From Rhizobium oryzihabitans (lineage in GTDB: Bacteria; Pseudomonadota; Alphaproteobacteria; Rhizobiales; Rhizobiaceae): a stretch of DNA of 64,000 bases. How positions within the stretch are numbered: the stretch's first letter is position 1; the number at the start of each line of letters is the position of its first letter. The position numbers and the translations under genes were made by a program. The stretch covers positions 496,001 through 560,000 of the forward strand of contig NZ_CP048632.1 of NCBI RefSeq assembly GCF_010669145.1. The letters are read 5' to 3'. The notes beneath the pieces are model-generated. The model was not told the origin of the DNA. It did not search any database and saw nothing but the letters and a program-made list of their open reading frames with translations. Positions 27,606-37,387 of this stretch are shown piece by piece.

Positions 27606-29513
27606 TTGCAAGTCACTTCTGGAAAATCATCGGCAGCGCTGGTGCTGGCTCTCGGTCTTTCCGTCTCCACCGCTCTTCCCGGCAGCGCCGGCGCGGTGAC
27701 GCTGATGGACCTTCTGCGTGGCGGCCCGGGCAAGGTCGCGCGTGATCGCGGTGAGCTGCCGCCGGCCGGCATCGTCACCTCGCCACCGGTTTCAGGACCG
27801 AGCGCCGATGCCTCCGACCCCGAGCCCCTGCCGCGCGTTTCCGGCCCGCGTTATTACGATTACAAGGCTGATGCCGCCCGTATGGTGAACACGGCGAATT
27901 TCGGCGAGGGTCTTGCCAATCTGAAGTTCAGCGCCACGCCCGAAATTGCGAAGGCGCTCGAGGCCTATTACGGCGCGGGCGGCAAGACGCTGTGGGTTTC
28001 CGAAGGCGAGCTGACCGAGCGCGCCAACGCCGTCATCGCGTTTTTTGACACGGTCGGCGAAAGTGGACTCGATCCGGCCGATTACAGCATTTCCGTCCCC
28101 GCGCGGGACGTGACCGCCAGCATCGGCAACAGTGCTCCCAATGCGAATGTTTCCGGAACGACCGCCTCCGGCACGCCGGTGGAGACGGCTTCCGCCTCTA
28201 CCTCCGACGCCTATCAGCGGGCGCAGATGCAGTTCGAGCTGGCGCTTTCTGCCAAGGTTCTGGCCTATGTGCAGGACACCACCCGTGGCCGCGTCGATCC
28301 GAACCGGCTGTCGGGCTACCATGATTTCAAGCGCAAGACGGTGAACCTCACACCCGTGCTGAAGCTTGCGGGCCTCAGCCCCGATGTCGGCGCCTATCTG
28401 CGCAGCCGCGAACCATCCAGCACTGAGTATCTTGCGCTGAAGGCGGAACTTGCGCGCCTGCGTGGCGAAGGCGATGCGGCGCATGTCGTCCGCGTTCCGG
28501 CCGATCTGGTGCTGAAGCCCGGCAATAGCAGCGCTGATATGGCCAATGTCGTCAAGGCCATCGAACATCGCGCTACTCCGGCCTTCAAGGCGGAGCATGC
28601 GGCGATCATTTCCGGCTATCAGCAGACGCCGGACTACACGCCCGATCTCGTTGATCTCGTGAAGGCCTTCCAGAGCGCAAACGGCCTGAAGCCGGATGGC
28701 GTCATCGGCCGCGCTACCGTGCGCGCCATGGTCGGCGAAAGCAATGACGCGAAGATTGCCAAGGTACAGGTGGCGATGGAGCAGGTCCGCTGGCTGCCGG
28801 CCGATCTCGGCCAGCGCTACGTCTTCATCAACCAGCCCGCTTTCATGGCCTATTATCACAATGAGGGCAAAGAACAGTTCGGCATGAAGGTCGTGGTCGG
28901 CTCCAAGGCCAACCAGACCTATTTCTTCCAGGACGAGATCCAGACCGTCGAGTTCAACCCCTATTGGGGCGTGCCGCAGTCTATCATCGTCAATGAGATG
29001 CTGCCGAAGCTGCGCCGCGACCCGTCCTATCTCGACCGGATGGGTTATGAGGTTCAGGTGGGCGGCCGTGCGGTCTCTTCCACCAGCGTCAACTGGTATG
29101 GTTCGACCAATGCCGTGTCCGTTCGCCAGCCGCCGAGCAGCGACAACGCGCTGGGCGACCTGAAAATCCTGTTCCCCAATGCGCATGCCATCTACATGCA
29201 CGATACGCCTGCCAAGAGCTTCTTCAACCGCGACATGCGGGCGCTGAGCCATGGCTGTATCCGTCTCGTCGAGCCGCGCCGCATGGCGGCTGCCGTTCTC
29301 GGCACCAGCGTCGAAAAGGTCGGCGAGCAGATCGCGTCTGGCAAGAACCGCGCCGTGCAGGTGCCGGAGAAGATTCCGGTCTACGTGGCCTACTTCACCG
29401 CCTGGCCGGACAAGGACGGCAAGGTGCAGTTCTTCGACGATGTCTATGACCGCGACAGCTATGTGCAGAAGGCGTTCGCCGTGACGACGAAGGCGCGGGC
29501 TGCGTCGATCTGA
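27606..29513 (+). CDS. YcbB-type L,D-transpeptidase (murein cross-linking)
   Basis: A 635-residue periplasmic protein starting at TTG 27606, six bases after GAGGA. The signal peptide ends near PGSAGA (residue 30). A scaffold region (about 90-330) resembles the YcbB/LdtD substrate-capping part, a PG_binding_1 domain (about 335-380) contains LVKAFQSANGLKPDGVIG, and the YkuD catalytic domain (about 400-575) has the His in YMHDTP and the Cys motif ALSHGCIRLVEP (Cys about 551). Such enzymes make 3-3 cross-links in peptidoglycan, abundant in Agrobacterium walls. A strong terminator follows. Confidence 0.92.
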   Translation: MQVTSGKSSAALVLALGLSVSTALPGSAGAVTLMDLLRGGPGKVARDRGELPPAGIVTSPPVSGPSADASDPEPLPRVSGPRYYDYKADAARMVNTANFGEGLANLKFSATPEIAKALEAYYGAGGKTLWVSEGELTERANAVIAFFDTVGESGLDPADYSISVPARDVTASIGNSAPNANVSGTTASGTPVETASASTSDAYQRAQMQFELALSAKVLAYVQDTTRGRVDPNRLSGYHDFKRKTVNLTPVLKLAGLSPDVGAYLRSREPSSTEYLALKAELARLRGEGDAAHVVRVPADLVLKPGNSSADMANVVKAIEHRATPAFKAEHAAIISGYQQTPDYTPDLVDLVKAFQSANGLKPDGVIGRATVRAMVGESNDAKIAKVQVAMEQVRWLPADLGQRYVFINQPAFMAYYHNEGKEQFGMKVVVGSKANQTYFFQDEIQTVEFNPYWGVPQSIIVNEMLPKLRRDPSYLDRMGYEVQVGGRAVSSTSVNWYGSTNAVSVRQPPSSDNALGDLKILFPNAHAIYMHDTPAKSFFNRDMRALSHGCIRLVEPRRMAAAVLGTSVEKVGEQIASGKNRAVQVPEKIPVYVAYFTAWPDKDGKVQFFDDVYDRDSYVQKAFAVTTKARAASI

Positions 29514-29528
29514 TCAGAATAGCATCGA

Positions 29529-29560
29529 GAAAAAAAGCGCCGGAAACGGCGCTTTTTTGT
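29529..29560 (+). terminator. Terminator of the L,D-transpeptidase gene
   Basis: GCGCCG and CGGCGC pair across a GAAA tetraloop, with A-run before and TTTTTT after (bidirectional in form). Confidence 0.92.
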
Positions 29561-29637
29561 TTGAAGGAAAGGCCTGCCCAATTTGTTTGGTACTGGAATC
29601 CGCCAGCTACATTTGGCGTTAACGGCAACACCGTACT

Positions 29638-29752
29638 CCGTCACCCCGGACCTGATCCGGGGTCCAGCGCGATCAAGTCCTTGATCGCAAAAGAGTCTTT
29701 TCACGGCGCAGACGCGCCGTGGCTGGATGCCGGATCAAGTCCGGCATGACGG
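29638..29752. repeat. Palindromic intergenic repeat able to form a cloverleaf
   Basis: An outer stem starting CCGTCA and closing TGACGG (with CCGGACCTGATCCGG facing CCGGATCAAGTCCGG) encloses two inner hairpins: GATCAAG-TC-CTTGATC and CACGGCGC-AGAC-GCGCCGTG. The same plan (outer stem with TCCAG/CTGGA plus two inner hairpins) recurs at 40127-40242. This fits the family of short palindromic elements scattered in rhizobial intergenic regions. Confidence 0.8.
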
Positions 29753-29825
29753 AAGAGAGGTTGTTCAGTTCTCATTGACGTCGGAATCGCCGTTCTCTGG
29801 CGCTCTACTTGTCTGGTCCAGCCTC

Positions 29826-30526
29826 TCAGGCGGCCGCTGCACCCTTCGCAACCAGTTCTTCGAACAGCGCCGGCGTCAATTCAGTGAAATCGTCGATCAC
29901 CACATCCGGTTCGAGTTCAACCATTGGCACATCCGAATAACCGAAGGTCACGCCAATCGACGGGACGGCGGCGTTCTTTGCGGCGAGAATGTCGTTGATG
30001 CTGTCGCCGACCATGATGGAGCGCTGGACATCGCCGCCGGCTTTTTCGATGGTGCCGAGAATATGGCGGGCATCCGGCTTGCGGAATTCGAACGTATCGC
30101 CGCAGGTTATGGCGGCGAAATATTGGGTGAGGCCCAGTTTTTCGAGCAGCGGCAAGGCGAGGATTTCCGTCTTGTTGGTGCAAACGGCAAGCGTGATGCC
30201 GGCGGCCGAGAGCGCGTCCAGTGCAGTGACGATACCGGGATAGGGGCGGCTTTCGCCGGGCATTTCGGCGCGGTAATAGGTGATGAAGCGCTCATAGAGC
30301 GGTTCCAGCTCGGCTTCCGGCAATTCCACCTGACGGAGGGCGAAAGCTCGCTTGATCATCACGCGCGCGCCCTGGCCGACGAGATGGGTGAGGTCTTCAT
30401 AGGTGACGGGGCAAGGCCGGCGACGGCAATGGTGTAATTGAGGCTAGAGACGAGATCGGCGGCGGTATCGACGAGCGTGCCGTCGAGGTCGAAGATGGCG
30501 AGCGGGGAGAGCGGGCGGGATGTCAC
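29826..30526 (-). pseudogene. gph: Phosphoglycolate phosphatase, broken by a one-base deletion
   Basis: Two frames make one HAD-family phosphatase. The first part (GTG start at 30526, AGAGG upstream) has the nucleophile motif FDLDGTLVDTAADLVSSLNY and goes out of frame at a CCCC run (30408-30411 on the top strand). The other frame resumes VTYEDLTHLVGQGARV and runs through the Thr/Ser motif AVCTNKTE, the Lys of EFRKPDA and the Asp motif MVGDSINDI. One extra base restores 233 residues, the normal length. The enzyme removes 2-phosphoglycolate, a by-product of oxidative DNA repair. In this sequence it would be inactive unless the base was miscalled. Confidence 0.85.
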
Positions 30527-30716
30527 GGAAACGGGCCTCTTGGGTATGCTTCTGGTGAAGCTATCGGTGCTTTCATGGACGCCAAGCCTAGGCAAACGGC
30601 CTTGTCTTTGCAACCGCACCACAACGTTCTGTTCGTTGCCTTGAAAAAGGCTTTCGTTTGGCTTTCGACCCGTGTAAACAGCACGGCGACGACAAAGCTA
30701 CCGGAGTTTCAGGCAC

Positions 30717-31412
30717 ATGGATGCCCGCCAGATGAAGATCAAGGCCGCCGAGGCCGCATTGTCCCATGTCCAGGACGGCATGCGGCTTGGTATCGGCACG
30801 GGTTCCACGGCTGAGGAATTTGTCAGGCTTCTGGCCGAAAAGGTTGCAGCCGGTCTGAAAGTCGAGGGCGTGCCGACCTCCGAGCGCACCGCGCGTCTCT
30901 GCGTGGAGCTTGGCGTGCCGCTGAAATCCCTCGATGAATTGCCGGAACTGGACCTGACCATTGACGGCGCCGATGAGGTGGACCATGCACTGCGGCTTGT
31001 GAAGGGCGGCGGCGGCGCGCTCTTACGCGAAAAGATCGTGGCGGCGGCATCTGCCCGCGTGATCGTGATTGCCGACCAGAGCAAGGTCGTGGAGACGCTC
31101 GGCGCCTTTCCGCTGCCCATCGAAATCAACCCGTTCGGCCAGGTGGCGACACGGATCGCCATCGAGAAGCTGGCGGCGCGGTCTGGCCTTTCGGGCACGC
31201 TGACGATGCGTTCGTCCGGCGACGGCGCCTTCATGACGGATGGCGGACACCTTATTCTCGACGCATCTTTTGGCCGTATTCCTGATGCAGAAGCGCTTGC
31301 ACGCGAGCTGAACACTATCCCCGGTGTTGTCGAGCACGGACTTTTCATAAATTTGGCATCGCTTGCCATTATCGCGGGACCTGAAGGCGCCCGCGTGATG
31401 CAGGCAGTATAA
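30717..31412 (+). CDS. rpiA: Ribose-5-phosphate isomerase A
   Basis: A 231-residue isomerase linking ribose 5-phosphate and ribulose 5-phosphate in the pentose phosphate pathway. Conserved parts: [11 protein letters not shown] (phosphate loop), DGADEVD (catalytic Asp), [13 protein letters not shown] (with Lys) and the C-terminal GVVEHGLFI. Length is standard. It is followed 16 bases later by a DUF2059 gene, probably in the same transcript. It is divergent from gph, which shares the sugar-phosphate clean-up theme. Confidence 0.96.
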   Translation: MDARQMKIKAAEAALSHVQDGMRLGIGTGSTAEEFVRLLAEKVAAGLKVEGVPTSERTARLCVELGVPLKSLDELPELDLTIDGADEVDHALRLVKGGGGALLREKIVAAASARVIVIADQSKVVETLGAFPLPIEINPFGQVATRIAIEKLAARSGLSGTLTMRSSGDGAFMTDGGHLILDASFGRIPDAEALARELNTIPGVVEHGLFINLASLAIIAGPEGARVMQAV

Positions 31413-31428
31413 CAGGAGCGAGATTTTC

Positions 31429-31995
31429 ATGATCAAACTAGCGGGACTGGGCAAAGCTGCCGCTGCTTCGATCCTTATTTCCGGCATCGTGTTCGGTACT
31501 GCCGCACGCGCTCAGGAAATTTCGGAAGCGCATATTGCTGCCGCACGGCAGGCGATCGCCTCTCTTGGCGTAACCGACCGTTTCGACGACATCCTGCCGG
31601 GTCTGGCGGAGCGTCTGAAGGCCGAACTCATTCAGGCATCGCCGAATGTTCAGGACGCGATCACCGAGACCGTCGATGCCAAGGCGCTCGAGCTTGCGCC
31701 GCGCCGCGCCGATCTGGAGCGTGAGGCTGCACTCACCTATGCGCGCGCCTTCACCGTTGAAGAGCTGAACGCCATTTCCACCTTCTACAGCAGCGAAGCC
31801 GGCAAGAAGCTTCTGAAGGACGGCCCGATCGCCACGCGCGAACTGATGAAGGCTGCCGATATCTGGGCCGCCGGCATCAACCGTGACCTGAACGCTTCCA
31901 GCATGACCGAACTGCAGAAGGTTGCCGGCGCCGATCTGAAGCCGCTTCCGGCCGATCAGAACGCCACGGGCGGCGCTCCGGCTCCCAAGCCCTGA
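31429..31995 (+). CDS. Exported DUF2059 protein
   Basis: A 188-residue periplasmic protein. The signal peptide is MIKLAGLGKAAAASILISGI and continues to about residue 28 (ARAQ). The DUF2059 domain (about 85-150) contains the family pattern AFTVEELNAISTFYSSEAGKK. The C-terminus is Ala/Pro-rich. Function of the family is unknown. It starts 16 bases after rpiA with AGGAG in front, so it is likely co-transcribed, and it ends with a clear terminator. Confidence 0.85.
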   Translation: MIKLAGLGKAAAASILISGIVFGTAARAQEISEAHIAAARQAIASLGVTDRFDDILPGLAERLKAELIQASPNVQDAITETVDAKALELAPRRADLEREAALTYARAFTVEELNAISTFYSSEAGKKLLKDGPIATRELMKAADIWAAGINRDLNASSMTELQKVAGADLKPLPADQNATGGAPAPKP

Positions 31996-32024
31996 TTGAA
32001 TGAACGGACAGTTCAGAAATATTC

Positions 32025-32052
32025 AAAGCCCGGCCGCAAGACCGGGCTTTTC
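32025..32052 (+). terminator. Terminator of rpiA-DUF2059 transcript
   Basis: AAGCCCGG and CCGGGCTT pair across CCGCAAGA, followed by TTTCATTT, about 30 bases after the stop. Confidence 0.85.
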
Positions 32053-32141
32053 ATTTGTGCGTCGCAGCACCTATATGTGCCGTGAAGATGCCACTGTCCG
32101 CCTCAAGGCTGATGGCGTGGTTTTGATCAGGGGTTTTGACT

Positions 32142-33530
32142 ATGACAGCTTATGACTACGATCTTTTCGTCATCGGTGGCGGCTCTGGCGGCGTTCGCAG
32201 CGGCCGTGTGGCGGCTTCGCTTGGCAAGCGCGTGGGGATTGCCGAGGAATATCGTTACGGCGGGACCTGCGTCATTCGCGGCTGTGTGCCGAAGAAGCTG
32301 TTCGTGTATGCCTCGCAATTCCCCGAGCATTTCGAAGATGCCGAAGGTTTCGGCTGGAGCGTGGGTGAGCGCCGCTTTGACTGGAAGAAGCTGATCGCGG
32401 CGAAGGACAAGGAAATCACCCGTCTCGAGGGGCTGTACCGCAAGGGTCTGGAAAACGCCAAGGCCGATATTTTCGACAGCCGGGCGGAACTGGTCGATGC
32501 CCATACCGTGAAGCTCACAAAAACCGGTGAGACGTTCACGGCCGAGCGCATCGTGATCGCTGTCGGCGGCACGCCGAATGAGCACAAGGCGCTGCCCGGC
32601 CATGAGCTGACGATTTCATCCAACGAGGCTTTCGATCTGGAAGAATTGCCGAAGTCGATCCTGATCGCCGGTGGCGGTTATATCGCCGTGGAATTCGCCA
32701 ATATCTTCCACGGGCTTGGTGTTGAAACGACGCTGATCTATCGCGGCAGGGAAATCCTTTCGCGCTTCGATCAGGACATGCGCAATGGCCTCCATGAAGC
32801 GATGGAAGCAAAGGGTATTCGCATCATTCTTGAAGACGTCATTCAGGAAGTCAGCAAGGATGGTACGGGCGGCTTTGTGGCGCGCACGAAGCAGGGCAAC
32901 TCGCTGCATGTCGGCCTGGTGATGCTGGCGCTCGGCCGCGATCCCAATACCCATGGTCTTGGCCTTGAAAATGCCGGGGTAAAGGTGGATGCGCGCGGCG
33001 CGATCATCGTCGACGACTATTCGCGGACCAACGTTCCGAATATCTTCGCTCTCGGTGACGTCACCGACCGGGTACAGCTGACGCCGGTGGCGATCCACGA
33101 GGCCATGTGCTTCATCGAAACCGAATACAAGAACAACCCGACCAAGCCGGATCACGAGCTGATTGCGACGGCGGTGTTCTCGCAGCCGGAAATCGGCACG
33201 GTCGGACTTTCCGAAGAGGAAGCGGGCAAGAAATACCCGGAGCTGGAAGTCTATCGCGCCCAGTTCCGCCCGATGAAGGCGACGCTTTCCGGCCGCCAGG
33301 AAAAGATGATCATGAAACTGATTGTCAATGCCAGCGACCGCAAGGTCGTCGGCGTGCATATTCTCGGCCACGAGGCGGGCGAGATGGCGCAGCTTCTCGG
33401 CATCACGCTGAAAGCCGGCTGCACCAAGGACGACTTCGACCGCACCATGGCCGTTCACCCGACGGCGGCCGAGGAATTGGTGACGATGTATTCGCCGAGC
33501 TACCGCGTGGTGAATGGCGGGCGTGTGTAA
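32142..33530 (+). CDS. gor: Glutathione reductase (NADPH)
   Basis: A 462-residue flavoprotein disulphide reductase. ATG 32142 is used; a TTG two codons earlier is less likely. FAD-binding motif DLFVIGGGSGGVRSGRVAA, then the redox disulphide GGTCVIRGCVPKKL (CxxxxC), the NADPH-binding GGGYIAVEFANIFHGLGV followed by YRGREILSRFD (Arg residues favour NADPH), and the C-terminal active-site His-Glu in TMAVHPTAAEELVT. It keeps glutathione reduced in the cytoplasm. Monocistronic. Annotation as a related NADPH disulphide oxidoreductase is unlikely given all motifs. Confidence 0.95.
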   Translation: MTAYDYDLFVIGGGSGGVRSGRVAASLGKRVGIAEEYRYGGTCVIRGCVPKKLFVYASQFPEHFEDAEGFGWSVGERRFDWKKLIAAKDKEITRLEGLYRKGLENAKADIFDSRAELVDAHTVKLTKTGETFTAERIVIAVGGTPNEHKALPGHELTISSNEAFDLEELPKSILIAGGGYIAVEFANIFHGLGVETTLIYRGREILSRFDQDMRNGLHEAMEAKGIRIILEDVIQEVSKDGTGGFVARTKQGNSLHVGLVMLALGRDPNTHGLGLENAGVKVDARGAIIVDDYSRTNVPNIFALGDVTDRVQLTPVAIHEAMCFIETEYKNNPTKPDHELIATAVFSQPEIGTVGLSEEEAGKKYPELEVYRAQFRPMKATLSGRQEKMIMKLIVNASDRKVVGVHILGHEAGEMAQLLGITLKAGCTKDDFDRTMAVHPTAAEELVTMYSPSYRVVNGGRV

Positions 33531-33657
33531 CGCCGTTGCAAGCGTGATATATTCGCTCTTCCAAATTGCCCGCCGCCCGTTGAAAACGGATGATTTTCAG
33601 GTGGCGGCGGGTTTACTAAATCGTTTGAATTGACTTTTGTGCATCTGGAGCGCCCAA

Positions 33658-33761
33658 AACGGGCAGAATGAGCCCGTTAGCCTGGGGATCGGCTATGCAA
33701 AGCAGATGCTTGGAGCTATAAGCCGCTCAATTTTTCGAGGCGGCCGCGCGAAAATCGCGCG
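33658..33761 (+). promoter_or_regulatory. Possible structured 5' leader of the DAHP synthase gene
   Basis: Three stem-loops lie between the likely promoter and the start: AACGGGC/GCCCGTT (33658-33678), GCCGC/GCGGC (33722-33744) and CGCGCG/CGCGCG with loop AAAAT (33745-33761), the last ending a few bases before the ribosome binding site. No T-run or Trp/Phe/Tyr-rich leader peptide is obvious, so this is a candidate only. Confidence 0.35.
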
Positions 33762-33781
33762 GGCGAGAAAAGGGTAAGAAC

Positions 33782-35158
33782 ATGGCACAGAATTGGACCC
33801 CCGGCAGCTGGCGGCAGAAGCCAATCCAGCAGGTTCCCGAATATCCTGACGCGGCGGCGCTTGCGGCGACGGAAGCCACACTTGCGACCTATCCGCCGCT
33901 GGTTTTTGCCGGTGAAGCCCGTCGCCTGAAAAAGCAGCTTGCCAATGTGGCCGAAGGCAACGCCTTCCTGCTGCAGGGTGGCGATTGCGCTGAAAGCTTC
34001 CTCGAGCATGGCGCGGACAATATCCGCGACTTCTTCCGCGCTTTCCTGCAGATGGCCGTTGTTCTGACCTATGGCGCGCAGCTGCCTGTCGTAAAGGTTG
34101 GCCGCATTGCCGGTCAGTTCGCCAAGCCGCGCTCTTCCAACGTGGAAGTGCAGGATGGCGTGACGCTGCCGTCTTACCGCGGCGACATCATCAACGGTAT
34201 CGAATTCAACGAGGCTTCGCGCATTCCGAACCCGGAGCGCCAGCTCGACGCGTACCGCCAGTCGGCGGCGACGCTGAACCTGCTGCGCGCTTTCGCGATG
34301 GGCGGTTATGCCAACCTTGAAAACGTTCACCAGTGGATGCTCGGCTTCATCAAGGACAGCCCGCAGGCGGACCGTTACCGCAAGCTGGCCGACCGCATTT
34401 CCGAAACCATGGATTTCATGAAGGCGATCGGCATCAGCGCGGAAAACAATCCGAGCCTGCGCGAGACCGATTTCTTCACCAGCCATGAGGCCCTGCTGCT
34501 GGGTTACGAAGAGGCGCTTACCCGCGTCGATTCCACCTCGGGCGACTGGTATGCCACCTCCGGCCACATGATCTGGATCGGTGACCGTACGCGTCAGCTC
34601 GACCATGCGCATGTGGAATATTTCCGCGGCATCAAGAACCCGATCGGCCTGAAGTGCGGTCCGTCGCTGACGCCGGACAATCTGATCGAACTGATCGACG
34701 CTCTGAACCCGGCGAACGAGGCGGGTCGTCTGACGCTGATTTGCCGTTTCGGTCATGACAAGGTGGCGGACAGCCTGCCGAAGCTCATCCGTGCGGTGGA
34801 GAAGGAAGGCCGCAAGGTCGTCTGGTCCTGCGATCCGATGCATGGCAACACGATCACGCTCAACCACTACAAGACGCGTCCGTTCGAGCGCATTCTGTCG
34901 GAAGTCGAAAGCTTCTTCCAGATCCACCGCGCCGAAGGCACGCATCCGGGTGGCATCCATATCGAGATGACTGGCAAGGACGTGACGGAATGCACGGGCG
35001 GCGCGCGCGCCGTGACGGCGGATTCGCTGTCCGACCGTTACCACACCCATTGCGATCCGCGTCTCAACGCCGATCAGGCGCTGGAACTGGCCTTCCTTCT
35101 GTCGGAGCGCATGAAGAGCGGCCGGGACGAGAAGCGCCTGGCGATTGCCACTGCGTGA
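33782..35158 (+). CDS. 3-deoxy-7-phosphoheptulonate (DAHP) synthase, class II
   Basis: A 458-residue class II (plant-type) DAHP synthase, the first enzyme of the shikimate pathway: phosphoenolpyruvate plus erythrose 4-phosphate. Conserved parts include [29 protein letters not shown] (metal-binding Cys), the central GQFAKPRSS, and [19 protein letters not shown] and [15 protein letters not shown] with the metal ligands. It is the usual DAHP synthase of rhizobia (called aroF or aroG in different genomes). It has its own terminator. Confidence 0.96.
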   Translation: MAQNWTPGSWRQKPIQQVPEYPDAAALAATEATLATYPPLVFAGEARRLKKQLANVAEGNAFLLQGGDCAESFLEHGADNIRDFFRAFLQMAVVLTYGAQLPVVKVGRIAGQFAKPRSSNVEVQDGVTLPSYRGDIINGIEFNEASRIPNPERQLDAYRQSAATLNLLRAFAMGGYANLENVHQWMLGFIKDSPQADRYRKLADRISETMDFMKAIGISAENNPSLRETDFFTSHEALLLGYEEALTRVDSTSGDWYATSGHMIWIGDRTRQLDHAHVEYFRGIKNPIGLKCGPSLTPDNLIELIDALNPANEAGRLTLICRFGHDKVADSLPKLIRAVEKEGRKVVWSCDPMHGNTITLNHYKTRPFERILSEVESFFQIHRAEGTHPGGIHIEMTGKDVTECTGGARAVTADSLSDRYHTHCDPRLNADQALELAFLLSERMKSGRDEKRLAIATA

Positions 35159-35173
35159 TGTAAAGCCATAAAC

Positions 35174-35208
35174 AAAAAAGCCGCCGGGAGACCATCCGGC
35201 GGCTTTTT
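35174..35208. terminator. Bidirectional terminator
   Basis: AGCCGCCGG and CCGGCGGCT (loop GAGACCAT) with A-run before and T-run after separate the DAHP synthase gene from the convergent TadG-like gene. Confidence 0.92.
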
Positions 35209-35223
35209 CATGCGCGGTGCTGA

Positions 35224-36963
35224 CTATTGCACCAGCGCCGGCTGCTGGCACCGAACATCCGTGACCCGTACATCGGCCTCGCCGATCTTGACGCCGAGAA
35301 CCAGAAGCACGTTGTAGAGCAGCTGATCGACCGGAGCCGTGACCACCGAAAGCGTATTGGCAAGCGCGGCCTGAATTCCCGCCAGCCCTCCCAGATCGAG
35401 GTTGAGGAAGAGGAGCCTGATATCGAGATCGAGGTTCTTTAACAGGGAACTGACAAGAGTGGTAACGGTGTCCTTGGTGGAGACGCTCTTGATCTTTGCC
35501 TGGGTGATATCCGACTGCGTGAAAGTCAGCTTGGTTTTCTTCATGTTGGTGGCGTTGATGAGGGCGCTGCCATTGATGGCGAGCAGTGCGGAATCCACGA
35601 TCGCGGTTTTGGTAACGCGCGGGTCCTTGCCGAAATTGGCGAAGGCCGAGGTATCGACATTACCGAGCGCGACTTCCGCGACGCCGGGTACGACCTCGAC
35701 ATCGACGGTTCCCTGTCCGCCGCCCGTGCAGCGAATATCGGCAAGCCTTGCTTCGGCATGGGCGACTTCCACATAGAGCGGAACATTGACCTTCAGGCCG
35801 GCAATCGCCTGAAGCCCATCGACCACGACATTGACCGCCAGCCGGGTCTGCGCGGTACGGACCACGGTGCCCGGACCGCCGACCGCGAGAGACGGCGTTT
35901 CGACGGGCGGTTCACCGATGGCAAGTGTCGCCTTGACCGAGGCGAGACCCAGCAGGTTGGCGTTGAGATTGAGCGCGAGCTGGTTGCCGCCATTGCCGGC
36001 CACGGCGGCGGCATTGATGAGATCGAAGACACCGGCGGTGACCTTGAGGTTTTCGCCGCTACCGATCAGCTTGTCGGAGAACGGCCCGAGATTGAGGATT
36101 TCCTCGAGCTTGAGCTTGATATTGCTCTTGTTGGCGGTTTTTTGCAGCGCAGTCAGAATGGTGGCGACAGCCGGCTGCAGGCCGGTGGTCTTCGTCAGTG
36201 CATTCAGGAACTGGCCATAGGTGATTTCCGTTTTCAGAACATCCTTGTAGGTGCCGGCAGTGAGCTTGAGATCGACGGCTAGCGCCTCGACGACATGCAA
36301 TGCGTTGACATCGGCAGCAAGCAGCGCCTGGTAATCCATAACCTTGAGCGAAACCGTGGTGCCGAGCAGACCACCAAGCAGACTGTTCAGGATTCCCTCA
36401 TCGAGGCTTGCCAGCCGCGACCCAACCGAAAATGCAGCGATCTTTTGGGATGAGGCGGTTCCGACCGCTGAGACCTTGGGAGGGGTTGTGAAGGCGGAGG
36501 CGAAGAATATCTGGCCTTTTTCGACGATGTTCACTTTTACCGCGTTGGTGGGCAGGGCATTGTCAACGAACCGCTGGTCGACTGGAAGAGTAGCGTCGGG
36601 TTCGTAGTGACCTTTTACGATCTCGGCATAACCGTTGCTTTTGGCAAATTCGTTCAAGGGGTCGAAAGGTTCAAGACCGGTCGCGGTCAACAGGCCGTTT
36701 GGCGTTTTGACCCCGAGGTCCATGCCGTTGAGGGCGAAATATTGCTGGACCGCCTTTTCGGGATCGGCCGCATTGGCCGCCGCCGAAATGGCTGCAAGAT
36801 CGGCGGTCTGTTGCAATTGCCGTTTCTGCAGGGTCAGGTAGCCATAATCGACACCGAGCGCCAATATACCGATGAAAAGCGGCGCGGTGAGCCCGGCCGA
36901 AATGGCGATGTTGCCCCTGCGGTCCTTGGCGAAACGGGAGAGCAAAGAAGAGATGGTCAGCAT
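35224..36963 (-). CDS. TadG-like pilus-assembly/secreted protein
   Basis: A 579-residue protein from ATG 36963 (GGAGGAGC upstream, two bases after the stop of the TadE-like gene). A short cytoplasmic start (RFAKDRRGNIAISAG) leads to one membrane helix (LTAPLFIGILALGVDYGYL), the TadG N-terminal pattern, followed by a pseudopilin-like helix (LQKRQLQQTADLAAISAAAN). The rest (about 130-579) is exported, Leu/Val/Asn-rich and beta-like, with two cysteine sites (DIRCTGGGQG, DVRCQQP). It likely works with the preceding TadE-like protein in the envelope. No other tad genes are in the window. Confidence 0.8.
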   Translation of the reverse strand: MLTISSLLSRFAKDRRGNIAISAGLTAPLFIGILALGVDYGYLTLQKRQLQQTADLAAISAAANAADPEKAVQQYFALNGMDLGVKTPNGLLTATGLEPFDPLNEFAKSNGYAEIVKGHYEPDATLPVDQRFVDNALPTNAVKVNIVEKGQIFFASAFTTPPKVSAVGTASSQKIAAFSVGSRLASLDEGILNSLLGGLLGTTVSLKVMDYQALLAADVNALHVVEALAVDLKLTAGTYKDVLKTEITYGQFLNALTKTTGLQPAVATILTALQKTANKSNIKLKLEEILNLGPFSDKLIGSGENLKVTAGVFDLINAAAVAGNGGNQLALNLNANLLGLASVKATLAIGEPPVETPSLAVGGPGTVVRTAQTRLAVNVVVDGLQAIAGLKVNVPLYVEVAHAEARLADIRCTGGGQGTVDVEVVPGVAEVALGNVDTSAFANFGKDPRVTKTAIVDSALLAINGSALINATNMKKTKLTFTQSDITQAKIKSVSTKDTVTTLVSSLLKNLDLDIRLLFLNLDLGGLAGIQAALANTLSVVTAPVDQLLYNVLLVLGVKIGEADVRVTDVRCQQPALVQ

Positions 36964-36964
36964 G

Positions 36965-37387
36965 TCATGCTCCTCCGATCCGGATGGTGGAAAAACGCCG
37001 GATGACCGGCTCGGGCAGGGTGTAGCTGTAGAGGCTCCAGATCGGCAGATCGCGGGCGTCATACTCGACTTTGACCGTGAACTGGTTGGCATTGGCGGGA
37101 TCGGTGGAGACATTCACCGTGAAACGCTTCTTGTCCATGAAAGCGTAGTTGAGGCTGCTCTTGGTGATGAAATCCCGGGCAAGCTGCTGACGTTCGGTCG
37201 TATTCAGCCCGGCAACGGCCGTTCGTGCCGCATCAGCGGCGATCTGCTGCACCGAATAGGCCGCCATCAGGTAGATGCCGTAGGCGATCATGGTCAGCAG
37301 GACGAGAAAGAAGATCGGCGCGACGATGGCGAACTCGACAGCGTTCGAGCCGGACCGATCGCGAAGGAAACGCATTGCATTACGCAT
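36965..37387 (-). CDS. TadE-like membrane protein
   Basis: A 140-residue protein with the TadE opening: basic start (RFLRDRSGSNAVEFAIVAPI), the conserved Glu in AVEFAIVAPIFF, and a hydrophobic helix (FFLVLLTMIAYGIYLMAAYS, about residues 25-45). The remaining part is soluble and exported, with DLPIWSLYSYTLPEP at the end. TadE/TadF-type pseudopilins are inserted in the inner membrane and cleaved by TadV-type peptidases. It ends two bases before the TadG-like start (TGACATG), so the two are translated together. The upstream region (37390-37480) is AT-rich. Confidence 0.82.
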   Translation of the reverse strand: MRNAMRFLRDRSGSNAVEFAIVAPIFFLVLLTMIAYGIYLMAAYSVQQIAADAARTAVAGLNTTERQQLARDFITKSSLNYAFMDKKRFTVNVSTDPANANQFTVKVEYDARDLPIWSLYSYTLPEPVIRRFSTIRIGGA

